DNA of 64,000 bases. Origin: Pseudocalidococcus sp964653145. GTDB lineage: Bacteria; Cyanobacteriota; Cyanobacteriia; Thermosynechococcales; Thermosynechococcaceae. Of this stretch, positions 9,114-16,770 are shown one piece after another. The notes beneath the pieces were generated by a model. It had not been told where the DNA came from. It saw only the letters and a program-made list of their open reading frames with translations, and ran no database searches. The translations under genes and the position numbers were made by a program. How positions within the stretch are numbered: the first letter of the stretch is position 1; each line of letters opens with the position of its first letter. The DNA lies in assembly GCA_964653145.1 (NCBI GenBank), contig CAZZCG010000019.1:1-64000 (forward strand). Direction: 5' to 3'.

Positions 9114-9866
9114 TTAAATCCCAGAGCCATTGAGAAATTCTTCGATCATCCGATCACGCAAACTACAACTTTGGTCAGCCTCTGGTGATGCTCCTCTCCC
9201 AACAGTCACGGGAACGGCAACGCTAAGGCCTTGATCCGGTTGGAGAGTTTTGACTTGGGCTTCGAGGGCTTCGATGCGGTCTAATAAATAACGAATGGCT
9301 TCAGCTTCCGAGTCGGGTAACTGCCCATGTTCTAGGGGAGCCACCTTAGTCCCAGCTCGATAGACGATCCGGCCTGGAATTCCCACCACCGTGCAATCGG
9401 CAGGAACATCTCGCAGCACCACTGAGCCAGCCCCAATCCGGACATTACTGCCAATCAGCAAGTTACCGAGAACTTTAGCCCCAGCCCCAACCACTACGTT
9501 TTCCCCGAGGGTAGGATGACGCTTGCCGGTTTCTTTGCCCGTGCCCCCGAGGGTGACACCTTGATAGATTAAACAGTAGTCGCCAATAATTGCGGTTTCA
9601 CCAATGACAACCCCCATGCCGTGATCGATGAAAACCCCTCGTCCAATGGTGGCTCCTGGGTGAATTTCAATGCCGGTCAACCAGCGGGAAAACTGGGACA
9701 AGAGGCGGGGAACGAGAGGGAGACCCAATGTCCACAACCAATGGGAAACTCGATGCATCCCGAGGGCTTGCAAACCGGGGTAACACAGTAAAACCTCTAA
9801 CCAGTTGCGGGCTGCGGGATCACGCTCGAAGATTATCTGGTAGTCGGCCTGGAGAGATTTAAACAC
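9114..9866 (-). CDS. cysE: Serine O-acetyltransferase
   Basis: Acetylates L-serine with acetyl-CoA to O-acetylserine, the precursor for cysteine synthesis. The N-terminal helical part has RDPAARNWLEVLLCYPG. The left-handed beta-helix hexapeptide region shows IHPGATIGRGVFIDHG, VVIGETAIIGD and QGVTLGGTGKETGKRHPT, the active-site region with catalytic His and Asp. The frame opens at 9953, but a GTG at 9866 (MFKSLQADY) has GAGG ten bases upstream and matches the usual CysE start. The C-terminus is extended by about 70 residues with a short coiled coil (YLLDRIEALEAQVKTL), a region that often carries feedback or cysteine-synthase contacts. It is monocistronic. Confidence 0.93.
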   Translation of the reverse strand: MFKSLQADYQIIFERDPAARNWLEVLLCYPGLQALGMHRVSHWLWTLGLPLVPRLLSQFSRWLTGIEIHPGATIGRGVFIDHGMGVVIGETAIIGDYCLIYQGVTLGGTGKETGKRHPTLGENVVVGAGAKVLGNLLIGSNVRIGAGSVVLRDVPADCTVVGIPGRIVYRAGTKVAPLEHGQLPDSEAEAIRYLLDRIEALEAQVKTLQPDQGLSVAVPVTVGRGASPEADQSCSLRDRMIEEFLNGSGI

Positions 9867-10001
9867 CCGTTTGTGTCCTCGTGATGTGCTGGGCCTAGTT
9901 AACCTCAATTCGTAATTTATTATACCTAAACCCATTACCCCCTTTGGCTCCATCGAATCTAGGGTAAAGGACGGAAAACCGAAATTAGGAAAAATTTATG
10001 T

Positions 10002-10862
10002 TTAAGCAACGGCGGGGTGGGCAGAAACCTTGGCCTGCAGGCTGGTTAATTTGGCCTGGATCAACGATTGAATCCTGGCGGCACAGGTCTGTTGTTGTGG
10101 GCTGTGATGTTCGGGGAGTGCGCCTGGGGGGGCCTGAAATTTTGCCAATTGCCGTTCAAAGTGACTGCCAGGGTAGCAGACGTATTCCACAGTTTTGCGG
10201 TCAATCCAGGCCTGGTGACAAAAGGGTTGCAACCAAGTGGCATAGGCCAAATCTTCTGTTCCGTACTCAAATTCACGAAATATGGGATCTTCCGGAAATC
10301 CGCCAATGAAGTCATGCAGCTCCCGCCGAACACAGAGATTCAAGGGAATGGTATTTTCCAGGGCTTTTTGCCAATGGGGATGGAGGGGGTCACGGGTGTA
10401 AATACCAGTTCGGACGGCTCCAAAATATTCAGGTACATTACCAAGTTGAGATGTGGCAGGGATCGATTGTTGCAGGACGGAAAAGGCAATAAATAGGTGT
10501 TCTGGAAAAAAACGATCATCCCCATCACAGAAGAACAAGGCCTCTCCCTGGGATAGGCGAACCCCAAGATTACGAGCCGCTGCGGGCCCAAGATTCTGGG
10601 GTAATTGAATCAATTGGTAGTGGGACTTATTTTGAGTAAATCGTTCAACAATCTCAAAGGTGGTGTCCGTTGAGCCGTCATCCACAATCACGATCTCCGT
10701 TGTCACCCGTGGGGCCTGGGGATAGCGACGTTTAAAGTAGGTCAAACTGGTTTCGAGGCTGTTGAGGGTGGCTTCTAAGACTGCTGCGCCCCGAGTCTTG
10801 ACCAGATTATGTAATGGCACAATCACAGAGAGGGATCGCAGAGCTGCGTTGTCCAGGGTCAT
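10002..10862 (-). CDS. Family 2 glycosyltransferase
   Basis: A 286-residue GT-A glycosyltransferase. SVIVPLHN starts the nucleotide-binding fold. EIVIVDDGSTD is the GT2 hallmark, and FFCDGDDRF holds the metal-binding DxD-like motif. The acceptor is unknown; the enzyme lacks membrane helices and is probably cytoplasmic. The open frame extends to 11027 but would run through the tRNA-Glu promoter and gene on the other strand. The ATG at 10862 (MTLDNAALRS) just before the domain is therefore taken as the start. No other sugar gene is adjacent. Confidence 0.88.
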   Translation of the reverse strand: MTLDNAALRSLSVIVPLHNLVKTRGAAVLEATLNSLETSLTYFKRRYPQAPRVTTEIVIVDDGSTDTTFEIVERFTQNKSHYQLIQLPQNLGPAAARNLGVRLSQGEALFFCDGDDRFFPEHLFIAFSVLQQSIPATSQLGNVPEYFGAVRTGIYTRDPLHPHWQKALENTIPLNLCVRRELHDFIGGFPEDPIFREFEYGTEDLAYATWLQPFCHQAWIDRKTVEYVCYPGSHFERQLAKFQAPPGALPEHHSPQQQTCAARIQSLIQAKLTSLQAKVSAHPAVA

Positions 10863-10940
10863 GGTTGGCTGTAGGGATGGATAACTTATTTTTTCAATAA
10901 AGTGACAAGTAGTCGATTTATGCAGAAACTGGGCCTTGAA

Positions 10941-10970
10941 TTGACAAAATTGGCCTCGTTTAGCTATGGT
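10941..10970 (+). promoter_or_regulatory. Sigma-70-type promoter for tRNA-Glu
   Basis: TTGACA at 10941-10946 and TATGGT at 10965-10970 are separated by 18 bases. The end of the -10 element is 18 bases before the first base of the tRNA, so transcription should start about 10 bases upstream of it. Confidence 0.75.
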
Positions 10971-10988
10971 AATAAATGCTGAGTTTTT

Positions 10989-11061
10989 GCCCCCATCGTC
11001 TAGAGGCCTAGGACACCTCCCTTTCACGGAGGCGACGGGGATTCGAATTCCCCTGGGGGTA
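10989..11061 (+). tRNA. trnE: tRNA-Glu (anticodon UUC)
   Basis: A 73-base cloverleaf. The acceptor stem is GCCCCCA/TGGGGGT (first pair G-U) with discriminator A. The anticodon stem CCTCC/GGAGG encloses the loop CTTTCAC with anticodon TTC at 11023-11025, and the T arm is GGGGATTCGAATTCCCC. The sequence closely resembles chloroplast and cyanobacterial tRNA-Glu. In these organisms this tRNA supplies both translation and the C5 tetrapyrrole pathway through glutamyl-tRNA reductase. CCA is not encoded. hemL, a later enzyme of that pathway, lies 1.7 kb away on the opposite strand. Confidence 0.97.
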
Positions 11062-11300
11062 TCTTCCCAATGGCAAAGTCGGCATCACAAGCTCCAAGTC
11101 TGTTGTAGTTCATTCAGGCAGGAATTTGATTCGCGCGCTGCAGTTTTTGAGCTAGGGCTGTTTCAATAGCTGCTGTGGCAACAACAATAGGGTTCAATTG
11201 TCTGCGATTACAGATAGTCGCGAGTATTTAGCTGGATCAGCCCAGATAAGGTTATTGAAGTTATTGAACCCCAAAAATTTAGATTCTGCGAATAGAGAGG
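11062..11300. other. Intergenic, no gene recognised
   Basis: Follows the tRNA. No clear terminator or ORF with a ribosome-binding site was found. It lies downstream of the small minus-strand ORF at 11301-11456 and may contain its 3' end. Confidence 0.4.
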
Positions 11301-11456
11301 CTAATGACCGCTGTGGAAGCTAGGAGAATCCGCGCCTCGATTTTGCATAGCGTCCAGTTGGTAGTGCGTAAACAGGTTCAATGAGCCCGCAATAATGACG
11401 TAAAGCCCAAACCATGTCCCCAAAGTCTGCCAGTTGTTAAAAATGAAACGCAGCAT
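11301..11456 (-). CDS. Small 51-residue membrane protein, unrecognised
   Basis: A short frame starting ATG at 11456 with a strong Shine-Dalgarno GGGGAG nine bases upstream. The product is 51 residues, beginning MLRFIFNNWQTLGTW. One transmembrane helix spans roughly residues 12-30 (GTWFGLYVIIAGSLNLF), followed by a polar tail rich in Asn, Ser and His (ending SFHSGH). Size and topology resemble the many one-helix subunits of photosynthetic or NDH-1 complexes, but I do not recognise it as any named one. It sits alone in an otherwise gene-free interval. A chance ORF cannot be excluded, but the ribosome-binding site and membrane pattern favour a real gene. Confidence 0.6.
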   Translation of the reverse strand: MLRFIFNNWQTLGTWFGLYVIIAGSLNLFTHYQLDAMQNRGADSPSFHSGH

Positions 11457-11815
11457 TAGATTTAACTCCCCAAACGGCACATCATCTTCTTAAACCAGAA
11501 ATTACTCCTGAATCTGATGCCGAATATTGAAAATATCCGCTGTAGTTCAGAAGTAGACCATTGATATTGATTAGGAAATCTTCCGACAAGTCAGAAGAGC
11601 TCAAGTACTTTGAACTATAGTTGCTTTTCTGAGAAACAACAATAATATGTGACGATTGAACGACTTTATATTAAGCTTTCGTTACAGAGCTTTTTGAGTG
11701 ATTTTTGGCTAGAAAAATCCATAGTAAACAGGGTTTTATAGGAGAATAAATTGGGATTGTTCACAATCGTACTGATGAAGATTCCCAAACAATAAAGTGT
11801 CATTGTGACAGTGAT
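11457..11815. other. A+T-rich intergenic region
   Basis: A 360-base A+T-rich stretch, probably containing the promoter for the small minus-strand ORF. On the plus strand GGAG at about 11742 precedes a TTG-initiated 14-codon frame (MGLFTIVLMKIPKQ). That is too short to call. No heptamer copies are present. Confidence 0.4.
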
Positions 11816-12673
11816 TTAATGAAGATTACTCATTGAATTGGGTGACCAACTTGAGCTTAGGGGAGTGAGTTGCAGGTCAAAGTGAGTTTTAAAGGCATCT
11901 GATTCCCCCAGGCTATCGTTGAGCATGATATCCACAAGGGCGGGGGATAGTGCTGGGATAATCCAAGGCAAGAGGCGGGCAATCCAGGCCGGGAAATGTT
12001 GAATTTTGGGGGTTTGGGGTTGGTTCAGAAGTTGAGCTAGGGCATTAATGGTGTAAATCTCAGGCCCAACGAGGTCATAGGTACCGGAAATTCCCTCGGT
12101 GATGGCGGCAAGAATGGCATGAACCACATCCTGTAAAAGAATCGGGGCGACGCGGTTTTCTCCGGTTCCGAGGATCCGGATGGGTTTACCTGGGGGACTA
12201 ATCAGGCTGCGGGCGGTGGGGCCGGGGTGGGTGGGTGGGCCGATAATGTGGCTACAGCGAAAAATGGTCAGGGGAATCTGGGTGTTTTTAAGAATCGCTT
12301 CAGCCTCGGCTTTAGTGGCAAGGTAAGCATTGGGGGACGTTTCCGTAGTGCCAACAAAACTCAGAAAAATGATCCGTTGACATTGGGAATGTTCCAGGGC
12401 CTGGGCCAGGACTTGCGTCGGATACCGATTCGCAGTTTGGTAATCACCATTGAGGGGTTGCAGAGTTCCAGCTAAATGCACCACAACCTGGGCTTGGGTG
12501 ATCACGGCCGGGGCCTGGGGATTGATCAGCCAATTAGAAATTACTAAGTCCGCTGGCACCTTTGTTGGACTACGACATAGGGCAACGGTTTTCCAGGGGG
12601 TATCGGCCAAGGCTGTCAACAGGGCCCGGCCAACCTGACCATTGGCCCCAGTGACTACCACAGACCCGGACAT
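11816..12673 (-). CDS. NAD(P)-binding SDR/NmrA-like protein
   Basis: A 285-residue atypical short-chain dehydrogenase. The Rossmann motif is VVVTGANGQVGRALL at the N-terminus. A region of VVVHLAGT and a YLATK pair around residue 117 correspond to the SDR Asn/Ala and YxxxK elements. The C-terminal half resembles the epimerase and NDUFA9-like group. The substrate is unknown; related cyanobacterial proteins include chaperone-like factors as well as enzymes. The start is the ATG before SGSVVVTG. It lies downstream of hemL on the same strand, 55 bases after it, so the two may share a transcript. Confidence 0.8.
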   Translation of the reverse strand: MSGSVVVTGANGQVGRALLTALADTPWKTVALCRSPTKVPADLVISNWLINPQAPAVITQAQVVVHLAGTLQPLNGDYQTANRYPTQVLAQALEHSQCQRIIFLSFVGTTETSPNAYLATKAEAEAILKNTQIPLTIFRCSHIIGPPTHPGPTARSLISPPGKPIRILGTGENRVAPILLQDVVHAILAAITEGISGTYDLVGPEIYTINALAQLLNQPQTPKIQHFPAWIARLLPWIIPALSPALVDIMLNDSLGESDAFKTHFDLQLTPLSSSWSPNSMSNLH

Positions 12674-12727
12674 GGTTTTGACCTCGTTGGTGCAAGGATT
12701 TGGTAAACGAATTGGACTTTACAGATC

Positions 12728-14032
12728 CTAATTGGGGAGTTGAGAAAGGACACCCCGCGCGGCCGCTATGGTTTGGTTCACCTCGGCCTGGGTGTGGGAC
12801 AGGGATGTAAATCCGGCTTCGAATTGGGATGGTGCTAAATAGACCCCCCGCTCTAACATGCCGCGATGAAACGCACTGAATTTAGCCAGATCAGATTTTT
12901 TTGCATCTTCATAGTTCCGAATCGGTCCCTCGGCAAAGAACAGGCCAAACATGCCGCTGATATGCCCCCCCCAGGCCGGGTGTCCGCACTCCTGGGCCAC
13001 TTGCACTAAACCATTGGCTAACTCCCCAGTTACTTTATCGAGATATTCATAGGTTCCGGGGCGACGGAGAATTTCCAAGGTTTTAATCCCCGCCGTCATT
13101 GCCAACGGATTCCCAGATAAGGTGCCTGCCTGATAGACGGGGCCAGCTGGAGCCACCATCGACATAATATCTTTCCGACCACCATAGGCACCCACGGGCA
13201 AGCCGCCCCCAATCACTTTTCCAAGCGTGGTTAAATCAGGCGTAATCCCAAATTTTTCCTGAGCGCCACCATAGGCAATCCGAAACCCGGTCATCACTTC
13301 ATCAAAGACCAGTAACGCCCCCTCCTGTTGGGTAATTTCCCGTAAACCAGCTAGAAATCCAGCTTCTGGGACAATAAACCCGGCATTTCCGACCACGGGC
13401 TCCAAGATTACCCCCGCAATTTCCCCTGGATATTGAGCAAACAGGGCTTTGACAGCTTCGAGATCGTTGTAGGGGGCAGTCAGGGTGGATGCAGTTGTTG
13501 ATTTGGGGACTCCCGGAGAATCGGGCAATCCGAGGGTGGCGACTCCAGACCCAGCTTTGACCAAAAACATATCGGCGTGGCCGTGGTAGCAGCCTTCAAA
13601 TTTGATGATTTTTTCCCGGCCGGTAAACGCCCGCATCACCCGCAACACGGCCATACAGGCCTCGGTTCCTGAATTCACAAACCGAACCATTTCAATACTG
13701 GGGACAGCGGCAATCACCATCTCAGCCAAAATATTTTCTAGGACACAGGGTGCACCAAAGCTCGTGCCTTTTTCCAGGGCTTCGTGGAGAGCAGAAATCA
13801 CTTCCGGGTGAGCATGGCCAACAATCGCCGGCCCCCAAGTACCGACATAGTCAATGTATTGGTTCCCATCAACATCCCAGATATAGGCACCTTTGACATG
13901 ATCAAATACGATGGGCTGACCACCGACGGATTTAAAGGCTCTCACTGGCGAGTTGACACCACCGGGCATCAGGTTTTGGGCGGCGGAAAAGATTTCGGCG
14001 GATTTTGTCGTGTTTAGTACTGTGCTGACCAA
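12728..14032 (-). CDS. hemL: Glutamate-1-semialdehyde 2,1-aminomutase
   Basis: PLP enzyme that converts glutamate-1-semialdehyde to 5-aminolevulinate, the last step of the C5 route to chlorophyll, heme and bilins. Diagnostic stretches are NLMPGGVNSPVRAF, FVNSGTEACMA and the PLP lysine in TTLGKVIGGGLPVGAYGG. The frame is open to 14053, but the start is most likely the TTG at 14032 (MVSTVLNTTKS), which has AAGGAG six bases upstream and matches other cyanobacterial HemL N-termini. That gives 434 residues, normal for the family. tRNA-Glu, the entry substrate of the pathway, is encoded 1.7 kb away. A possibly co-transcribed SDR gene follows. Confidence 0.97.
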   Translation of the reverse strand: MVSTVLNTTKSAEIFSAAQNLMPGGVNSPVRAFKSVGGQPIVFDHVKGAYIWDVDGNQYIDYVGTWGPAIVGHAHPEVISALHEALEKGTSFGAPCVLENILAEMVIAAVPSIEMVRFVNSGTEACMAVLRVMRAFTGREKIIKFEGCYHGHADMFLVKAGSGVATLGLPDSPGVPKSTTASTLTAPYNDLEAVKALFAQYPGEIAGVILEPVVGNAGFIVPEAGFLAGLREITQQEGALLVFDEVMTGFRIAYGGAQEKFGITPDLTTLGKVIGGGLPVGAYGGRKDIMSMVAPAGPVYQAGTLSGNPLAMTAGIKTLEILRRPGTYEYLDKVTGELANGLVQVAQECGHPAWGGHISGMFGLFFAEGPIRNYEDAKKSDLAKFSAFHRGMLERGVYLAPSQFEAGFTSLSHTQAEVNQTIAAARGVLSQLPN

Positions 14033-14333
14033 GATAGGCTCCTTAAATCTCAATGCATCCTAAATCCCAGGCCCCGCCTTGTTTTTAATCGCTTGGCTAT
14101 TGGGTTGGGTTAATTTTATGCTGAAACAATCAACTTTCTATTTTAGGGCCTGGCCTGGAAAGGGAGACGCAGAACCCACGCAACTTAACATTTTGAGAAC
14201 GTAATCCAGTCAATCTCGATTTCGAAATACAAAAGAATCAACGGCCTTGACCGCGCTAGCTAATGAAAATTAAGCTGGACTCCCTAAATTTGTGTGGGAT
14301 AATTGAGTTAATACTCATCAGCTAGGCTAAGCA

Positions 14334-14606
14334 ATGAATCAGAAAACAGGTTTTTTGTATGCTCGGCCCTCTTTTATTGAGGGAATGTCTCGCTTGATTG
14401 ATTTTGGTAATACCCTACAGATTTATAATTCTCCTTTAAGTCCTCAACAAGCCGACTTTCTGGCTCTTTCTGCTGATTGGAGTGTGGTTGGTGATGACTT
14501 GAGAAACGCAATGACTCAATATGATAATCTTCATGAAAATGATGAGACAGACTTACTTTCTCAAGCTCGGAAAGCAATCCTAACGCGCCTAGAATCAGAG
14601 CCATAA
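14334..14606 (+). CDS. Small hypothetical protein upstream of a DUF2335 gene
   Basis: A 90-residue acidic soluble protein of unknown function. It begins MNQKTGFLYARPSF and has no membrane segment, signal or metal motif. It ends 15 bases before a DUF2335 membrane-protein gene on the same strand, so the two form an evident transcription unit. The pair is A+T-richer than its neighbours and contains no CCAGGCC heptamer, which suggests recent acquisition. The product could be a partner or regulator of the membrane protein; nothing in the sequence decides this. Confidence 0.75.
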   Translation: MNQKTGFLYARPSFIEGMSRLIDFGNTLQIYNSPLSPQQADFLALSADWSVVGDDLRNAMTQYDNLHENDETDLLSQARKAILTRLESEP

Positions 14607-14621
14607 TCTAACGATAAATTT

Positions 14622-15152
14622 ATGGCAGAAAAAGACTCCATTAATAATACTGATCTACAACCTCAGTCTGACTTAAGTATTGATAATGAATTACCAGACG
14701 CTGATTCTGGCCCACAACCAATCCCAAGGACGAATAAACTGCTTTCCCAACAGGAAGCAAGACTTTTAGGTATCTCAAGTTCTTTTTCTGGGCCACTACC
14801 ACCTCCAGATTCACTTAAAGCTTATGATATCGTCGAACCTGGCTTAGCCCGCAAGATTTTTGATTTAGCAGAAAAACAGGCCCAACATCGCATGGAGCTA
14901 GAAAAAGCAGTTATTTTAGGGGATGGACGACGGTCATGGGCCGGATTATGTTTAGGTTTTGTGATTGCTTGTCTTTTCCTCGGGAGTAGCACCTACATCA
15001 TTATTTCAGGGCATGACTTAGCGGGCGGATTGCTGGCATATGGGGGGTTAGCATCCCTAGTCAGTGTTTTCATTTACGGGACAAATGCTCGTGTCCAAGA
15101 ACGGGCTGAGAAGCGAAAGGCTTTGCTAGGTGAAGAAATAGATGATAATTAG
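14622..15152 (+). CDS. DUF2335 family membrane protein
   Basis: A 176-residue protein. The N-terminal 65 residues are polar and disordered-looking. The DUF2335 signature follows: SGPLPPPDSLKAYD and EPGLARKIFDLAEKQAQHR, a charged amphipathic helix. Two transmembrane helices at about residues 106-128 and 131-151 come next, then a charged C-terminal tail. The function is not established. The helix-plus-two-TM design resembles small effector or sensor proteins encoded near defence genes, but that likeness is inferred from architecture only. Preceded by a 90-residue partner gene; A+T-rich island. Confidence 0.8.
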   Translation: MAEKDSINNTDLQPQSDLSIDNELPDADSGPQPIPRTNKLLSQQEARLLGISSSFSGPLPPPDSLKAYDIVEPGLARKIFDLAEKQAQHRMELEKAVILGDGRRSWAGLCLGFVIACLFLGSSTYIIISGHDLAGGLLAYGGLASLVSVFIYGTNARVQERAEKRKALLGEEIDDN

Positions 15153-15278
15153 TTTACTTTTCTATCATGATTAAGCAAGTCCAGACACTTGACAACTCAG
15201 TCTCAGTAGATAAACAAGTTGAAAATAGCTTATTAACTCCCAGAAATTAGATCGGTATCTCAACAACTTGAGAAATTC

Positions 15279-16700
15279 ATGAATATTGCATTAATTGTTT
15301 TAAACCAGGCCAGTGTCAGGAGCGCACAACAGGTCAAAGTAAACCTAACTAATGCTCAAATTTATGGGTTAGTTCATCGGACTGAGGGAGTGGATATTGG
15401 TTTTGAGAGTTTTAGCAGTACGATTCAAGACTTATTCCAGGCCAGGGTTGCCATTGTTGGTTTTTGTGCGGCGGGGATTTTGATTCGGGCCATTGCACCT
15501 CTATTAAGTGATAAGTGGCAAGAGCCCCCAGTTTTGGCCGTGGCCGAGGATGGCAGTGCTGTGGTTCCCTTGGTGGGTGGATTACAGGGGGCGAATGACT
15601 TGGCCCGGACGATTGCAGCAATTTTCCAAACCCAGGCCGCGATCACCACTGCGGGAGAGTTACGGTTTCAGACGACCCTCTTAAAACCCCCAACTGGGTA
15701 TGAACTAGTCAATCGAGATGAGGCCAAAACCTTTATTGCGGATCTCTTAGCTGGAGCGAGTGTCAAATTGGTTGGAGAGGCCCCGTGGTTAACCACCAGT
15801 CAAATTAATTTTGTTGAACCAAGCCAGCCCAGTGATTTAGTCATTGAAGTTATTGCTAGTGATGCTTCTGTCAATGATTTCGGCCCCAGGCCAAATCGCT
15901 TGCTTTATCGCCAAACCCATCAAGAACAAAAGCCTGGAAAACTATGGATTGTCGGGACGGGGCCTGGAAGTTCAGATTGGTTAACACCCCAAGCAAAATC
16001 CGCCCTCTTAACTGCAACGGATTGGGTGGGCTACAAAACCTATTTGAATTTGGTTGAACCGTTGCGTCATCCTGGAATTACTCGCCATGAATCGGATAAT
16101 CGGGTGGAATTGCAGCGGGCGGAGCAGGCCTTGGATTTGGCGGCGGCAGGAAAGGTGGTGGCAGTCATTTCTTCAGGGGATCCAGGCATTTTTGCGATGG
16201 CTGCGGCCCTATTTGAAGTGATTGAGCAACAGGCTAAGCCCACTTGGCAAGAGATTGAGATTGAAGTCTGTCCGGGAATTTCTGCCTTTCAAGGGGCTGC
16301 GGCTCGGTTTGGTGCCCCCATGGGTCATGATTTTTGTGTGATTTCGCTTTCGGATATTCTCAAGCCCTGGGAAACCATTGCCCAACGAATCACCGCAGCA
16401 GCCCAGGCCGATTTGGTCATTGCGTTTTATAACCCCGTTTCATCCCAGCGGACTTGGCAAATCGAGGAGGCAAAACAGATTCTCCTAGGCTATCGAGATG
16501 GTTCAACCCCAGTGATGTTAGGAAAAAACCTTAGCCGGCCTGGGGAAACAACTACAATCACAACTTTGGCAGGCCTGGACCCTAAGGCGGTGGATATGCG
16601 CACCCTAGTAATTGTCGGCTCCAGTCAAAGTCGAGTGATCCAGCACAATGAACGGGAATGGGTTTATACATCTCGCGCTTATCCCCGCAAAACAAGCTGA
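15279..16700 (+). CDS. cobJ: CbiG N-terminal domain fused to precorrin-3B C17-methyltransferase
   Basis: A 473-residue fusion for corrin-ring synthesis. Residues 1 to about 130 resemble the CbiG N-terminal region (GILIRAIAPLL, EDGSAVVPLVGG, QGANDLA). Residues from about 222 on are a complete SAM-dependent CobJ/CbiH tetrapyrrole methylase, with LWIVGTGPGSSDWLT at its start, ISSGDPGIFAMAAAL and AFYNPVSSQR. The activity is C17 methylation with ring contraction. The region between is shortened, and I see no separate CbiG C-terminal domain, so this CbiG portion looks reduced. The cobyrinate a,c-diamide synthase gene follows 70 bases later on the same strand. No cobalamin riboswitch was recognised upstream. 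Confidence 0.87.
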   Translation: MNIALIVLNQASVRSAQQVKVNLTNAQIYGLVHRTEGVDIGFESFSSTIQDLFQARVAIVGFCAAGILIRAIAPLLSDKWQEPPVLAVAEDGSAVVPLVGGLQGANDLARTIAAIFQTQAAITTAGELRFQTTLLKPPTGYELVNRDEAKTFIADLLAGASVKLVGEAPWLTTSQINFVEPSQPSDLVIEVIASDASVNDFGPRPNRLLYRQTHQEQKPGKLWIVGTGPGSSDWLTPQAKSALLTATDWVGYKTYLNLVEPLRHPGITRHESDNRVELQRAEQALDLAAAGKVVAVISSGDPGIFAMAAALFEVIEQQAKPTWQEIEIEVCPGISAFQGAAARFGAPMGHDFCVISLSDILKPWETIAQRITAAAQADLVIAFYNPVSSQRTWQIEEAKQILLGYRDGSTPVMLGKNLSRPGETTTITTLAGLDPKAVDMRTLVIVGSSQSRVIQHNEREWVYTSRAYPRKTS

Positions 16701-16770
16701 TGGTTCGGTTGGGTGGAAAGGTAAACCTAGGTTCAGACAAAAAATTGCAGCCTACAGTTGAAATCAATCT

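Noticed and set aside
10068..10496. Plus-strand ORF of 142 codons opposite the glycosyltransferase gene
   Set aside because: It is the reverse reading of a clear GT2 gene and has no domain signature.
15167..15250. 27-codon plus-strand ORF between the DUF2335 gene and cobJ
   Set aside because: Too short, no membrane or domain signal, and no good ribosome-binding site.
15153..15278. Cobalamin riboswitch upstream of the cobJ fusion
   Set aside because: The gap is only 126 bases and I found no B12-box-like conserved core.
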